DNA from: CAYGAG01 sp964347765
GTDB taxonomy: Archaea > Thermoproteota > Bathyarchaeia > Bathyarchaeales > Bathycorpusculaceae
NCBI GenBank assembly: GCA_964347765.1
Contig: CAYGAG010000003.1
Location: 1 to 64,000 of the forward strand
Reading direction: 5' to 3'
Length of the DNA stretch: 64,000 nt
Shown: positions 45,320 through 54,312 of the stretch, one piece after another
How positions within the stretch are numbered: the stretch's first letter is position 1
Layout of the letters: every line of letters begins with the position of its first letter
Notes under the pieces: model-generated
What the model was told of the DNA's origin: nothing
Database searches by the model: none
What the model saw: only the letters and a program-made list of their open reading frames with translations
Made by a program: the position numbers and the translations under genes

Positions 45320-45466
45320 ATGAAATGGTTCGTCACAGAACAGGTCGAGGAAGAAGCCAATGATAACGAAATTATCGGTAGACTGAAGCTCGTAGGAAAG
45401 GGGAGCAATGAACTTTTCATGATCGATAAAGACCTGGCAGCACGGACCTTTAGGCCAGACGCCTAA
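45320..45466 (+). CDS. Candidate 48-residue small protein
   Basis: A short acidic frame, starting MKWFVTEQVEEEANDN and ending LAARTFRPDA, with a GGGTAG site close before the ATG and an upstream in-frame stop directly before it. It lies alone in a gene-poor stretch. No family recognised; could be chance. Confidence 0.25.
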   Translation: MKWFVTEQVEEEANDNEIIGRLKLVGKGSNELFMIDKDLAARTFRPDA

Positions 45467-45666
45467 GCAAGAAAGAGCAGCCTAATCATCCAGATAATTC
45501 ATACTCACTTTCTTCTTTATCTCTTCGACTTCTGGAAGAATATTTGCCTCGCCTTTAGCGCACACGCGAGATAATGGAAAAAACCTGGGGAGATCGTAAT
45601 TTCATACATATCCTATGAAAAAGCTTTTACTGCTTTACGCGAGTAGGTAGACAAAAGGTGAAGAAA

Positions 45667-47085
45667 ATGGATGAAGACTTGGTGGAATACGCACTGGATT
45701 ACGCAAGAAGCAAGAGAATCGAATATGCTGAAGTCAGAGCACACACTACGAGATTCGAGCAACTGGTGATAAAAAACGGTACACTTGATGCTTTCATCTC
45801 AGCAAGTGATAGTGGGTTCTCCGTGAGAATACTTGCCGATGGCGGCATTGGCTTTGCGTCAACCAATAAGTGGACAGAGAATGAAGCGAGGATTGTAGTG
45901 GACAAAGCATACAAGTTTGCTACTGTAGCCAGACGTAAAGACAGAATCACTTTCGCGGATGAAAAAGGAGTCAAAGCAAGGTGGGGCGTGAAGCAGAAAA
46001 AGAAAATAGAAGACGTCCCGCCAGAACAGAAGATAGAGGAGTTAATGGAAATCGACAAAAGGCTTGCCTCTCAAAAAGTGAAGGTTCCGGGAAGAATAAT
46101 ATCGTGCCCAATAAATCTCATCGAAAAATACTTTGTAAACTCTGAAGGGTCAGCTATCCTATCGTTCACTCCTAAAATAGCTGCCTTTGCCTTCATAACT
46201 GTAATAGAAGATGGCAGGCCGGAACAGGCTTACAAACAGTTTGGACGCAGTGGAGGCTGGGAGGCCTTCGATGAATGGAACGTAGCTGACGCGTTGCTGA
46301 ATGAGGCATACATGCTGCAGAGACTGATCAAAGAAGGGAAGACTATCAAACCCCAGAAGATAGATCTTGTTTGCGGAACAGAAATCACAGGCATCGCTTC
46401 ACACGAGTCTTGTGGACATCCTATGGAGGCAGATCGAATACTTGGACGCGAAATGAGCCAAGCGGGACGCTCCTTCATATATCCCGGGGGCCCCTACTGG
46501 ATAGGAACGCGCATAGGCAGTGATTTGGTTTCAATTGTTGATGACCCAACTATCGAAAACAGCTATGGCTACTATGAATATGACGATGAAGGAATCAGAG
46601 CAACACGAAGATACCTTTACAAGGATGGCAGAATAAATGAGTTCCTTCACAACAGGGAAACAGCAGCCAAACTCAGCACGAGAAGTAACGGCTCTTCAAG
46701 ATCAAACAACTACGATAGAGAGGCCATTGTCAGAATGGCGAACACCTACCTGCTGCCACAGGACTGGACAGAAGAAGGAATTATTGAGGACGTGAAACAT
46801 GGAATCTATATGAAGTCATTCACAGAATGGAATATCGACGACAGACGATTCAACCAACGTTACGTAGGGAGAGAAGCGTATCTGATCGAAAATGGGGAGT
46901 TAAGGCATCCTGTTGCAAGACCCGTGATCGAAACAACCACAGAGGGTTGGTGGAGCGCAGTTGATGCTATATCAAAGAAAATTGAATTTGACGCCGCAAC
47001 CTGTGGCAAAGGCGATCCAATGCAAGGCATTCCAGTCTTCACTGGTGGTCCGATCATCCGTTTAAGGAGCGTGTATGTAAAATGA
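45667..47085 (+). CDS. tldD: TldD metalloprotease subunit
   Basis: A 472-residue TldD. The zinc motif ASHESCGHPMEADRI (H-E-x3-H) sits at about 250; SYGYYEYDDEGIRATRR and the closing GGPIIRLRSVYVK region are typical. With TldE it forms a heterodimeric protease that acts on unfolded peptides, with roles in peptide maturation. The ATG at 45667 is chosen over a GTG nine bases earlier since AGGTGA is well placed before it. Its stop overlaps the next gene's start (ATGA). Confidence 0.94.
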   Translation: MDEDLVEYALDYARSKRIEYAEVRAHTTRFEQLVIKNGTLDAFISASDSGFSVRILADGGIGFASTNKWTENEARIVVDKAYKFATVARRKDRITFADEKGVKARWGVKQKKKIEDVPPEQKIEELMEIDKRLASQKVKVPGRIISCPINLIEKYFVNSEGSAILSFTPKIAAFAFITVIEDGRPEQAYKQFGRSGGWEAFDEWNVADALLNEAYMLQRLIKEGKTIKPQKIDLVCGTEITGIASHESCGHPMEADRILGREMSQAGRSFIYPGGPYWIGTRIGSDLVSIVDDPTIENSYGYYEYDDEGIRATRRYLYKDGRINEFLHNRETAAKLSTRSNGSSRSNNYDREAIVRMANTYLLPQDWTEEGIIEDVKHGIYMKSFTEWNIDDRRFNQRYVGREAYLIENGELRHPVARPVIETTTEGWWSAVDAISKKIEFDAATCGKGDPMQGIPVFTGGPIIRLRSVYVK

Positions 47086-48407
47086 GTGAAGTGACTGCAG
47101 AGACTGAGTACATAGTGAAGAAAGGCAAAAGCCTTGGAGCAGATGAAGTCGTTGCCAAAACAACTTTCGGAAAATACAGACAAACAAGATTCAGCAACAA
47201 CCAGATTGACATCACAGTGGCATGGGATACTTACGTGACGGATGTAGCTCTTGCATGGAACAAACGACTAGTTGCAACACAGATACAGAACCTTCAGAAT
47301 GTAGATGAGACAATGGAGAACCTATTCAGACTTGCTAAAGTCTCAAGAGAAAACCCGAAATACGGCGGAATAGCTGAGGGCACGTTTAAATATCCACAGT
47401 CCGCCTCAGACAAGAAACTACAAGATCTTGAAGATCCCTCAGAATATGTCCTAGAGGCAATAGAAGCTGCAAAGACAGAAGCAGGTGAAGGAATCAATGC
47501 TGGTGGAATACTCCTTACAAAGTATGAGGATATATATCTCGTCTCTTCCGAAGGACCCAGAGGATACGATACAAGATCAGCAATTGAATTATCAATTCGA
47601 GCCTTCTCCGAAATTGATGCATCAGGTCACGGCGTAGAGTGCCGTTCCAGATTGAAAGACTTCAGTGCTTCTAGAGCAGGAGAGAAGGCAGGCAAAATCG
47701 CCAGATTAGCAAGGAATCCGAAACCGGGGAAGGAGGATAAATATGACATCATCTTTGACCCATTATTCTTCGGCTCCATGTTAAGCACTTGGGCAAATAT
47801 GGCATCTGCCTACAGCGTTATGATCAAGCTTTCTGTGTTTGTGGACAAGATTGATCAGAAAGTCGCATCTGACATTGTCACGATTCGCGACAAACCTGTG
47901 GAATACTCAGTCAACAACCGAATATACGACGATGAAGGATTCCCAACTCAAGAGAATGTGTTCATCGACCAAGGCGTTCTCAAAACATATTTACACAACA
48001 CATCCACAGCAAAGATCTTCAAAACTGACACAACTGGGAACGCAGGACTGATACAACCTACACCGTGGAGCATAGAGATGGACCCTGGACACATGAGCAA
48101 AGCTGAACTTTTCAGCCAAGTAAGAAGAGGACTGTACCTAACAAACACATGGTACACAAGATTCCAGAATTATGCTACAGGAGACTTCTCCACCCTCCCA
48201 AGGGATGGAATATTCTTTATCGAAAACGGAGAAATCAAAGAATCTTGGAAAGACCTTCGGCTGAGCGACAACGCTCTCAGATTGCTAAAACAGATCAATG
48301 GAATATCTAGAGAAAGACAGCATGTTCACTGGTGGCTTGAAGCCGATCCTCCATCCCTAGCACCATACGTACTAGCAAAAGACATTCAAATGACGAAGCC
48401 AACATAG
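47082..48407 (+). CDS. tldE: TldE/PmbA subunit
   Basis: A 441-residue TldE/PmbA homologue, which has the TldD-like fold without the zinc site and completes the TldD-TldE heterodimer. Typical parts: IIFDPLFFGSML, VTIRDKPVEYSV, FPTQENVFIDQGVLKTYLHN, GLYLTNTWYTRFQNYATGDF. Translationally coupled to tldD by a 4-bp overlap. Confidence 0.92.
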   Translation: MSEVTAETEYIVKKGKSLGADEVVAKTTFGKYRQTRFSNNQIDITVAWDTYVTDVALAWNKRLVATQIQNLQNVDETMENLFRLAKVSRENPKYGGIAEGTFKYPQSASDKKLQDLEDPSEYVLEAIEAAKTEAGEGINAGGILLTKYEDIYLVSSEGPRGYDTRSAIELSIRAFSEIDASGHGVECRSRLKDFSASRAGEKAGKIARLARNPKPGKEDKYDIIFDPLFFGSMLSTWANMASAYSVMIKLSVFVDKIDQKVASDIVTIRDKPVEYSVNNRIYDDEGFPTQENVFIDQGVLKTYLHNTSTAKIFKTDTTGNAGLIQPTPWSIEMDPGHMSKAELFSQVRRGLYLTNTWYTRFQNYATGDFSTLPRDGIFFIENGEIKESWKDLRLSDNALRLLKQINGISRERQHVHWWLEADPPSLAPYVLAKDIQMTKPT

Positions 48408-48563
48408 CTCCTTTTTTTCCACACAAATATATAATCTAGTCCCAAATCATGATTCCATAAGCACGCGACTAGGCAGTATCTAGTTGCAAGTTTTCGGCTT
48501 TTTGATTTGCATTTTTATAATTGCAGAGGCGGTTAGGATTAGGACGGTTCGTGGTGACACTCT

Positions 48564-49019
48564 ATGTCAAGACTTCTGGTTCTATATTATAGTCAGACAG
48601 GAAACACTCAGAAGATGGCTGAAGCCGTGGCAGAAGGAGCTAAAGGCGTTCAGGGAACCAAAGTAGAATTGAAGTATCACTTAACACCCGAGGAATTGAC
48701 TGACTATGACGCTATAGTTGCTGGAGATCCTACATATCATCATGACATGACAAACGGTATGAAGAAGCTTTTTGAAGAGGTTTCTGTGAAAGATGTCAGT
48801 CTAGAGGGCAAAACTGGGGCAGCCTTCGGATCCTATGGTTGGAGCGGTGAAGCTCCAAAACTGCTTTTAGAGATTATGAAGGAGAAATTCGGCATGATCA
48901 TATTCGAGCCTCCCCTACTTATCAAGTACACTCCTGACTTGGCGGGTCTGGAAGAGTGTAGACAGCTTGGCAGGAAAATCGCCGAAAAGCTTATGGGTCA
49001 TGCTCAGGATGTCAAATGA
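48564..49019 (+). CDS. Flavodoxin-like protein
   Basis: A 151-residue flavodoxin: FMN phosphate loop YYSQTGNTQKMAEAVAEGAK at the N terminus, DAIVAGDPTYHHDMTNGMKK and GAAFGSYGWSGEAPKLLLEIM. Single-electron carrier or small quinone reductase. Its stop overlaps the following ferritin-like gene (ATGA), pointing to a functional pair. Confidence 0.93.
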   Translation: MSRLLVLYYSQTGNTQKMAEAVAEGAKGVQGTKVELKYHLTPEELTDYDAIVAGDPTYHHDMTNGMKKLFEEVSVKDVSLEGKTGAAFGSYGWSGEAPKLLLEIMKEKFGMIIFEPPLLIKYTPDLAGLEECRQLGRKIAEKLMGHAQDVK

Positions 49020-49516
49020 AAAGGGAGATAACTGTTGTGAGTTCAAAAGATGAGTTGACAGTTTTTCTCAAGGAACAGACTGCAATTGAGAATCAGATTG
49101 TAAGTTCATTGAACAGATCCTTGGAATGGATGATGAATCCCGCTGTTAAAGGTGTTCTTAAAGGCATATCGTTAGATTCAAAAAAACACGCGCAAATGTA
49201 TTCTTCAGCCGTAGATCTGCTAACCACCGTGCCCCCCGCCCTCAATCAATTACAGCTTGATAAACAGAGAGAACTTGTGGAAGAACATATACAGCTGGAA
49301 GCAAAGCTTATCAAGAAAATTGGCGAAAAACTGCCAACAATCGAAAACAAGAAGGTCAGGCTTCTACTAAGCGCCATACTCGCTGATGAAAAAAGACACC
49401 ATAAGCTTCTGAAGAAAGTGCTGACAATCCTTGTTCGAGGAGAAACGATTACAGAAGAAGACTGGTGGGATATTATCTGGAAAAATGTCCCATTCCACGG
49501 AGCCCCGGGAGGATAA
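49016..49516 (+). CDS. Ferritin-like/rubrerythrin-like helical protein
   Basis: A 166-residue four-helix-bundle protein. Glu-His motifs expected for a di-iron carboxylate centre are present: EQTAIENQIV (about 14-23), DSKKHAQMY (52-60), EEHIQLEAKLI (about 84-94) and DEKRHHKLLKK (about 124-134). There is no rubredoxin domain. Likely oxygen/peroxide or iron handling, with the upstream flavodoxin as possible electron donor (inference). Confidence 0.75.
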   Translation: MKREITVVSSKDELTVFLKEQTAIENQIVSSLNRSLEWMMNPAVKGVLKGISLDSKKHAQMYSSAVDLLTTVPPALNQLQLDKQRELVEEHIQLEAKLIKKIGEKLPTIENKKVRLLLSAILADEKRHHKLLKKVLTILVRGETITEEDWWDIIWKNVPFHGAPGG

Positions 49517-49808
49517 GACAGTATCAGTCTGTACAAGTCAATACTGCCTGTGCAATAGAAAAAACGTAATAGTAGTTGCAAACACAAAAGGTGAGACGTG
49601 ATCTCAGGAAAATATTGTCCAAAACACCCGCTCAATCAAAGAAGGACTCGAAACATCAGACATTGAAGTATTGTGGCAAACGATTATAGCCGAATTGGAT
49701 GCTATAAGCCTCTGTTAACAGTGGCAGCCTTGAAGATCTAAACGTTGAGTAGAGTAAATTTCCTTAAAAGCCAAGTTGCTTAAAGACCCTAGGAAGAAGT
49801 CTGACTCT

Positions 49809-50240
49809 ATGAAAAAAAAAGTCTTATTCATCTGTACTCACAATTCTGCCCGTTCCCAAATTGCAGAAGCATTCATAAACTCTCTTCATGGGGACAAGTA
49901 TGAGGCGCGTAGTGCAGGAATAGAACCTCGAGGCGTGAATCTGTACGCTGTGCGTGTGATGACAGAGATCGGTATAGACATTTCGAATCAGCGCTCAAAG
50001 AGCATTGAGGAGTTCCATGGAGAGGAATTCGAATATGTAGCCACAGTGTGTGACCATGCGAAAGAGGCGTGTCCATTCTTTCCAGGAAAGGAGATTCTTC
50101 ATAAAGGATTCGAAGACCCTGCAGAGTTCGCAGGCACCAAGGAAGAAGTCATCGAGAAGTTCAGGCAAGTGCGGAATGAAATCAAGGACTGGATTGAAGA
50201 TACGTTTGGTAACGGAAGTAGTCAGACTGCTCAGATTTGA
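49809..50240 (+). CDS. arsC: ArsC-type low-molecular-weight phosphatase/arsenate reductase
   Basis: A 143-residue protein of the LMW-PTP fold. The P-loop FICTHNSARSQIAEAF has the arsenate reductase form C-T-x-N-S-A-R-S, and FEYVATVCDHAKEACPFFPG supplies the two additional cysteines of the thioredoxin-coupled ArsC cycle. Annotated as ArsC; phosphatase activity is the alternative. TTG at 49776 is an alternative start, but a TATA element CTTAAAAGC at about 49764-49772 places the ATG at 49809 as the start. Confidence 0.88.
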   Translation: MKKKVLFICTHNSARSQIAEAFINSLHGDKYEARSAGIEPRGVNLYAVRVMTEIGIDISNQRSKSIEEFHGEEFEYVATVCDHAKEACPFFPGKEILHKGFEDPAEFAGTKEEVIEKFRQVRNEIKDWIEDTFGNGSSQTAQI

Positions 50241-50264
50241 CGTAAAAGGCTGGGACGTCAGGCT

Positions 50265-50999
50265 TTATATGTCTATTTTATCGTCGCAGAATGTTGTCAG
50301 CATAGCCATGGATCTTTTCTCGATCTCTTCTCTCACTGCTACCAAGATCAGGCCCGTCTTCTTCAGTTTTGAGCTGGAGACCAGATAGTGGACGAACCTT
50401 TCCACATCGTTGGCGGAGTTGAAGATGTACAAGGTGGACACGGCGTCCAGGAAAACGAACTTCTCCCCAGGAGTCTTCTCGACGAGTCTTCCTATTTTCA
50501 TGTTCAGGTCGGTAAGGTTGTCGGGTTTGGCGGATAAGTGTATGTCACCGCTAACATTCATTGCGGTACAGTCGATGAATGTAAATCTATTTATTTCGAT
50601 GTCTTCTCTCAAGAAAGTTTCAGTGAGAGACGAGGAAGGTTTGTTGACTGCCACGTATAGACAGTTTAGGCCTCTTTCATTCACTAGATCCTTCAAAACT
50701 ATTAGATTCATCTTGAGGTAATTCTTGATGCCACAGTCGATGAGGAGAGAAGTGGTCTTACAGAAAATTCTCAGGGCTTCCTCAATCCTGGAGTAGGCCG
50801 GGCCATGTTTTAGCAGACCTCGAACTTGCGTAGCTAATTCTATATGTTTCTTCTCATCGGTCAAGATGCGCGTCAGATTCTTCACAACTGACTTGTTCTC
50901 GATTCTCTTCAGGTAGTCTTCGTAGAGTTCCTTAGCCTTCCTTTCCATGTTGATGATCTCTTCTATAAGCGGCATCAGTTTTTCAGGACTTGTTTTCAT
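50265..50999 (-). CDS. Protein with helical N-terminal domain and KaiC/RecA-like C-terminal half
   Basis: A 244-residue protein. Residues 1-about 90 form a helical, ferritin-like bundle (IEEIINMERKAKELYEDYL, LTDEKKHIELATQV). Residues about 95-244 resemble a RecA/KaiC-type alpha/beta domain (LYVAVNKPSSSLTETF, FTFIDCTAMNV, KFVFLDAVSTLYIFN, GLILVAVREEIEK) but lack a Walker A motif, as in DUF835/DUF7504-type archaeal signalling proteins. Role unknown; a signal-transduction or scaffold function is inferred. Its start overlaps the preceding gene (ATGA) so the two are coupled. Confidence 0.7.
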   Translation of the reverse strand: MKTSPEKLMPLIEEIINMERKAKELYEDYLKRIENKSVVKNLTRILTDEKKHIELATQVRGLLKHGPAYSRIEEALRIFCKTTSLLIDCGIKNYLKMNLIVLKDLVNERGLNCLYVAVNKPSSSLTETFLREDIEINRFTFIDCTAMNVSGDIHLSAKPDNLTDLNMKIGRLVEKTPGEKFVFLDAVSTLYIFNSANDVERFVHYLVSSSKLKKTGLILVAVREEIEKRSMAMLTTFCDDKIDI

Positions 51000-51232
51000 T
51001 CTTTCACCGCTTTTCTCAGCAAGCCAGTCAATATCTGTGAATGATGTATCGAATCTGATAACATCAGCTCGATATTGCTCTCTATCACAGGTTTAGCCAT
51101 CTTGTCGATTTCGCAGTCTCTTACGTTTTTCAGAAAGCTCTCCAGCCGAGCTGTGACCGTAATCTCCTCAAAAGACAAAGCTTCAACCAACATGTCAACG
51201 AGTTGCTTCTTATGTACCATAAGACCGGGCAT
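50996..51232 (-). CDS. Small helical protein coupled to the KaiC-like gene
   Basis: A 78-residue helical protein (MPGLMVHKKQLVDMLVE...), similar in composition to the N-terminal helical part of the next gene (DSIHHSQILTGLLRK). A longer frame to 51289 contains the operator-like palindrome and would remove the promoter; a minus-strand TATA (AATTTATATTAAG, 51258-51270) fits a start at 51232 with a very short leader. No family recognised. A 10-bp inverted repeat overlaps its promoter. Confidence 0.55.
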   Translation of the reverse strand: MPGLMVHKKQLVDMLVEALSFEEITVTARLESFLKNVRDCEIDKMAKPVIESNIELMLSDSIHHSQILTGLLRKAVKE

Positions 51233-51257
51233 CCTAACAGGCAACCAACCATCAGTA

Positions 51258-51294
51258 CTTAATATAAATTGTGCAAACTGTTTCTGCACAATTT
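51258..51294 (-). promoter_or_regulatory. TATA element overlapped by a perfect 10-bp inverted repeat
   Basis: AAATTGTGCA (51266-51275) and TGCACAATTT (51285-51294) are perfect inverted arms around a 9-base spacer. The arm nearest the gene overlaps the TATA element of the small helical gene. A repressor there would block TBP/TFB; the likely effector gene set includes the KaiC-like protein. Confidence 0.55.
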
Positions 51295-51403
51295 GCCATT
51301 ATCATCATGGAGAACAAGTGTTTCGATTTCTCCTGGTCTCAAAAAGGATATGCGTAGCTGGAACGTGTATCAGCGCGCCTTCTGTCTTCGAAAAGTGGTT
51401 CAG

Positions 51404-52263
51404 CTACATCATACTTTTGAGGATTGGCGTGATGTCTACGTTTTCGATTGGCGGCTTTATAATAGACTTATCTTTGATGTGTGGGAGACTGTCGCGGTAT
51501 GTAGACCTGTCTTCTTCATAGAAGATTCTGATTGGTATCCGGTCTCCCCATTCGAAGCTAGTCTTGAGGGCTTTCTGCCTGTCAGTGGAGTCGTGTCCGT
51601 CTTCTTCCAGCTTGTAGACCCTCTCCTTAAACCAGTCGAAAGTATTCAGGTAATTGAAAGTCACGCAGGGCTGAAAGACATCAAGAAAGGCGAAGCCTCT
51701 GTGCCTGATGGCCTTCACCATCAAATTGGTCAAGTGCATCATGTCTCTGGCGTAACCCCTAGCCACGAACGTGCCATCGCTAACCAGCGCCTGGGCGATA
51801 GGGTTTAACGCTGGCGGTATCGAACCGAAGGGAGTTGACTTTGTGTTTTGAACCCTTTTTGGCTGGTGGCGGTTGCTTGCCCTGTCGTCAAGCCGAGAAC
51901 CATGTTATTGTGCACGACTAAGGTTAAGTCGATGTTCCTTCTGATGGCGTGGGCGAAGTGACCCCACCCTTCATCGTATTGGTCAGCATCTCCTGCAAAA
52001 CCCACTAAGGTTAGATCGGGATTCGCTAGTTTAATGCCTGTTGCAAGGGGTAATACTCTGCCGTGGATGCCATGAAAACCGTTGACATTCACGTAGTTAA
52101 CTATCTTTCCATGGCATCCTATACCTGACACAAGCACAACCTGATCTCTCTCGAGGTCCAATTTTATCAGCGCCCTCTTGAAAGCCATCAATATTCCGAA
52201 GTTTCCACATCCCGGACACCAAGTGTTCTTTTTCGGCGTCTTCAGATCTTCGAGAGTTACCAT
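51404..52263 (-). pseudogene. 2-oxoacid:ferredoxin oxidoreductase beta subunit, frameshifted
   Basis: The TPP-binding beta subunit of a KorAB/OorAB-type enzyme in two frames. The 5-prime frame (52263 to about 51838) has WCPGCGNFGIL, VSGIGCHGK, GDADQYDEGWGHFAHAIRRN, NNMVLGLTTGQATATSQ. The 3-prime frame begins at about 51842 with TPFGSIPPALNPIAQAL and runs to 51404. Joining them at about 51836-51841 (two extra or one missing base) gives a normal about 285-residue protein, so every motif is kept. This points to a recent indel or a sequencing/assembly error rather than decay. It follows the intact alpha subunit directly. Confidence 0.85.
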
Positions 52264-54021
52264 TTAGAGTACACCCTTTATCCTCTGTGAAAGCTCTCCT
52301 GGGTTGAAGGGCCTCCCATCGTACTTCAGAATCGTGTGATCGACTGTCAAGAGAAGATGTTCCCTTAGAAGACTGGTCAGCTGAGAGGTCCTGTTATTCT
52401 CTACTGCAACCGTCTTCTCAGCTGATTTCAGGACCCTCTCGACTTTAGCAACGGGAAAAGGGCTCAGATATAAGATTTGGAGATAATTGGCTTTCAAGCC
52501 TTCTTTGTCAAGGAGTTTTAGGGCTTCTCTTATTGCCCCTTTTGTGGATCCCCAGCCTAGAATGGTAACATCTGCTTCCTTAAGACTGAAAAGCTTGGTT
52601 GTTGCGTAGTTCTCTAATTCCTTGATAAGAGCATCCTGTTTCTTGAACCTTTTGTCATTCATTTTGGCGGTCAATTCTGGATCCTCGGTCGTGTAGCCCC
52701 TTTCGTTGTGTTCGTTAGTGTTGGTTCTTACAATAGCTCCTTTCATTCCTGGCATGGCTCTGGGTGAGACTCCGTCTTCTGTGAACATGTGCCTCTTGTA
52801 TTCTTCTTCAGCCAAGTACTCGTCCTCGGCTAGAAGAAGCCCGCGGTCTATCTCGATTCTGCTCTGGTTAAAGGATTCTGCAGTCCCATGGCTCTCTGCA
52901 AGGTACTTGTCTGTGATGAGGATGGCGGGTATTTGGAACTTCTCCGCAAGATTGAAGGCTTCTATGGTTTTGCAGAAGCATTCCTCCACATCTCCAGGGG
53001 CTATTACTACACGTGGGAATTCTCCTTGGGAGGCGTGGATTGCGAATCTGAGGTCTCCCTGCCCTGAGTAGGTTGGCAGACCGGTGCTGGGTCCAGGTCT
53101 CTGGGCCAGCATTATCACCACAGGAGTCTCGGTCATGCCTGTCATTCCCAAGCCTTCGCTCATGAGGCAGAACCCCCCTCCAGAGGTAGCTGTCATGACC
53201 CTCACTCCGGCGAGAGATGCACCTGTAACCATGTTAATGGCGGCTATCTCGCTTTCTGCCTGCAAAGCGATCATGCTATACTCTCTATTGAGCGGAGCCA
53301 TGAAATGAAGCAGAGGAGTGACCGGAGTCATAGGATAGGCAGCATAGAACCTGCAGCCTGCCCGGATGGCGCCTAGGCCCACCGCCTCATTTCCTGTGAC
53401 AAATATTCTTCCTTTTCCGGCTGAGCCTGTCCTTTTCAATTGATATCCAAAGTCTCCTATGTAGTATTCTCTGGCATGATCATGTCCCATCTTCGCCGCC
53501 TTTATGTTCAACTCTGCTACTTTTGCTTTAAACGCGTCCCTAATAACTCCGCTCAGAATCTTCATATCATAGCTCAGAAGAGCCATGGCGACTCCAAGAG
53601 CCACGGTATTTCTCATGATCGTCTCCCCACCCAGTTCCTCGACTGAAGCCTTCAGGGGTACTGAGTAGAGTTTCAAGTCATCTCTCGCCAGTTCCTCATT
53701 GCGTAGAGAAAACTCTTCCCCATCGTATACAATCCCTCCTCCCGGAACAAGCTCGTCTTTATGGATAACAATGGTCTCTTTATTCAGCGCCAAGAGCAGA
53801 TCGATGGAGTCGGTATGAGAGTAGATCTCTTCGATGTCTGCCCTCGCAACGTAGAAGTTGTGTCCCCCTCTTATGAGGGATTGGTAGTCGTTGGTGCCGA
53901 AGACATGCAATCCTCCTCTTAAGCAGGTCTTAGCAAAGAGGAAGCCTGACCGAGTTATTCCAGCTCCAGCTTCTCCACCGATCATAACAGAGATTTTGTT
54001 TGTAATCACACCAGCCACCAT
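52264..54021 (-). CDS. 2-oxoacid:ferredoxin oxidoreductase, fused gamma-alpha subunit
   Basis: A 585-residue KorA-type subunit: N-terminal gamma domain (about 8-185, GGEAGAGITRSG, FGTNDYQSLIRGGHNF) fused to the alpha domain (about 200-585, GNEAVGLGAIRAGCRFYAAYPMTP, ATSGGGFCLMSEGLGMTGMTE, QGEFPRVVIAPGDVEE). With the TPP beta subunit it oxidatively decarboxylates a 2-oxoacid (2-oxoglutarate or another; not decidable) to acyl-CoA and passes electrons to ferredoxin. The beta gene follows without a gap and a ferredoxin gene precedes it. Confidence 0.92.
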   Translation of the reverse strand: MVAGVITNKISVMIGGEAGAGITRSGFLFAKTCLRGGLHVFGTNDYQSLIRGGHNFYVARADIEEIYSHTDSIDLLLALNKETIVIHKDELVPGGGIVYDGEEFSLRNEELARDDLKLYSVPLKASVEELGGETIMRNTVALGVAMALLSYDMKILSGVIRDAFKAKVAELNIKAAKMGHDHAREYYIGDFGYQLKRTGSAGKGRIFVTGNEAVGLGAIRAGCRFYAAYPMTPVTPLLHFMAPLNREYSMIALQAESEIAAINMVTGASLAGVRVMTATSGGGFCLMSEGLGMTGMTETPVVIMLAQRPGPSTGLPTYSGQGDLRFAIHASQGEFPRVVIAPGDVEECFCKTIEAFNLAEKFQIPAILITDKYLAESHGTAESFNQSRIEIDRGLLLAEDEYLAEEEYKRHMFTEDGVSPRAMPGMKGAIVRTNTNEHNERGYTTEDPELTAKMNDKRFKKQDALIKELENYATTKLFSLKEADVTILGWGSTKGAIREALKLLDKEGLKANYLQILYLSPFPVAKVERVLKSAEKTVAVENNRTSQLTSLLREHLLLTVDHTILKYDGRPFNPGELSQRIKGVL

Positions 54022-54024
54022 GGC

Positions 54025-54294
54025 TCAGGTAAGTTTCTCCCCAGTTTCCATGTTTTCGATGTGTATGGCATTAAAGGGGCAGGCTTCAGCTCCTTCTCTC
54101 GCGCATCCCAGTTCGCCCAGCTTCAAGGTTTCCACTATAATTCTATCTTCTTTCTTAACTCTCTCAGCTCCTTGTACAGAGAAAGAGGATTTCCCATCAA
54201 ACTCCGAAAGTTGGAAGAGCTTTGGACATAGTTCAACGCACGCGCCGAATCCTTGGCAGGCGTTTTTGTCTATTTCCACCCTGAATACGCCCAT
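54025..54294 (-). CDS. Ferredoxin
   Basis: An 89-residue ferredoxin with a first cluster motif C-x5-C-x3-C-P (CQGFGACVELCP) and a closing GCAREGAEACPFNAIHI. The first motif lacks one cysteine of a classical 4Fe-4S C-x2-C-x2-C-x3-C set (alanine/glycine there), typical of single-cluster, D-type or 3Fe/4Fe ferredoxins. AAGGTGA is five bases before the ATG at 54294, so the GTG at 54312 is rejected. It probably is the electron acceptor of the oxidoreductase encoded 3 bp downstream. Confidence 0.92.
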   Translation of the reverse strand: MGVFRVEIDKNACQGFGACVELCPKLFQLSEFDGKSSFSVQGAERVKKEDRIIVETLKLGELGCAREGAEACPFNAIHIENMETGEKLT

Positions 54295-54312
54295 AAGATT
54301 CACCTTAAACAC

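Noticed and set aside
51269..51808. 179-codon plus-strand frame over the oxidoreductase beta subunit
   Set aside because: Antisense to recognisable KorB-type sequence; no homologous pattern.
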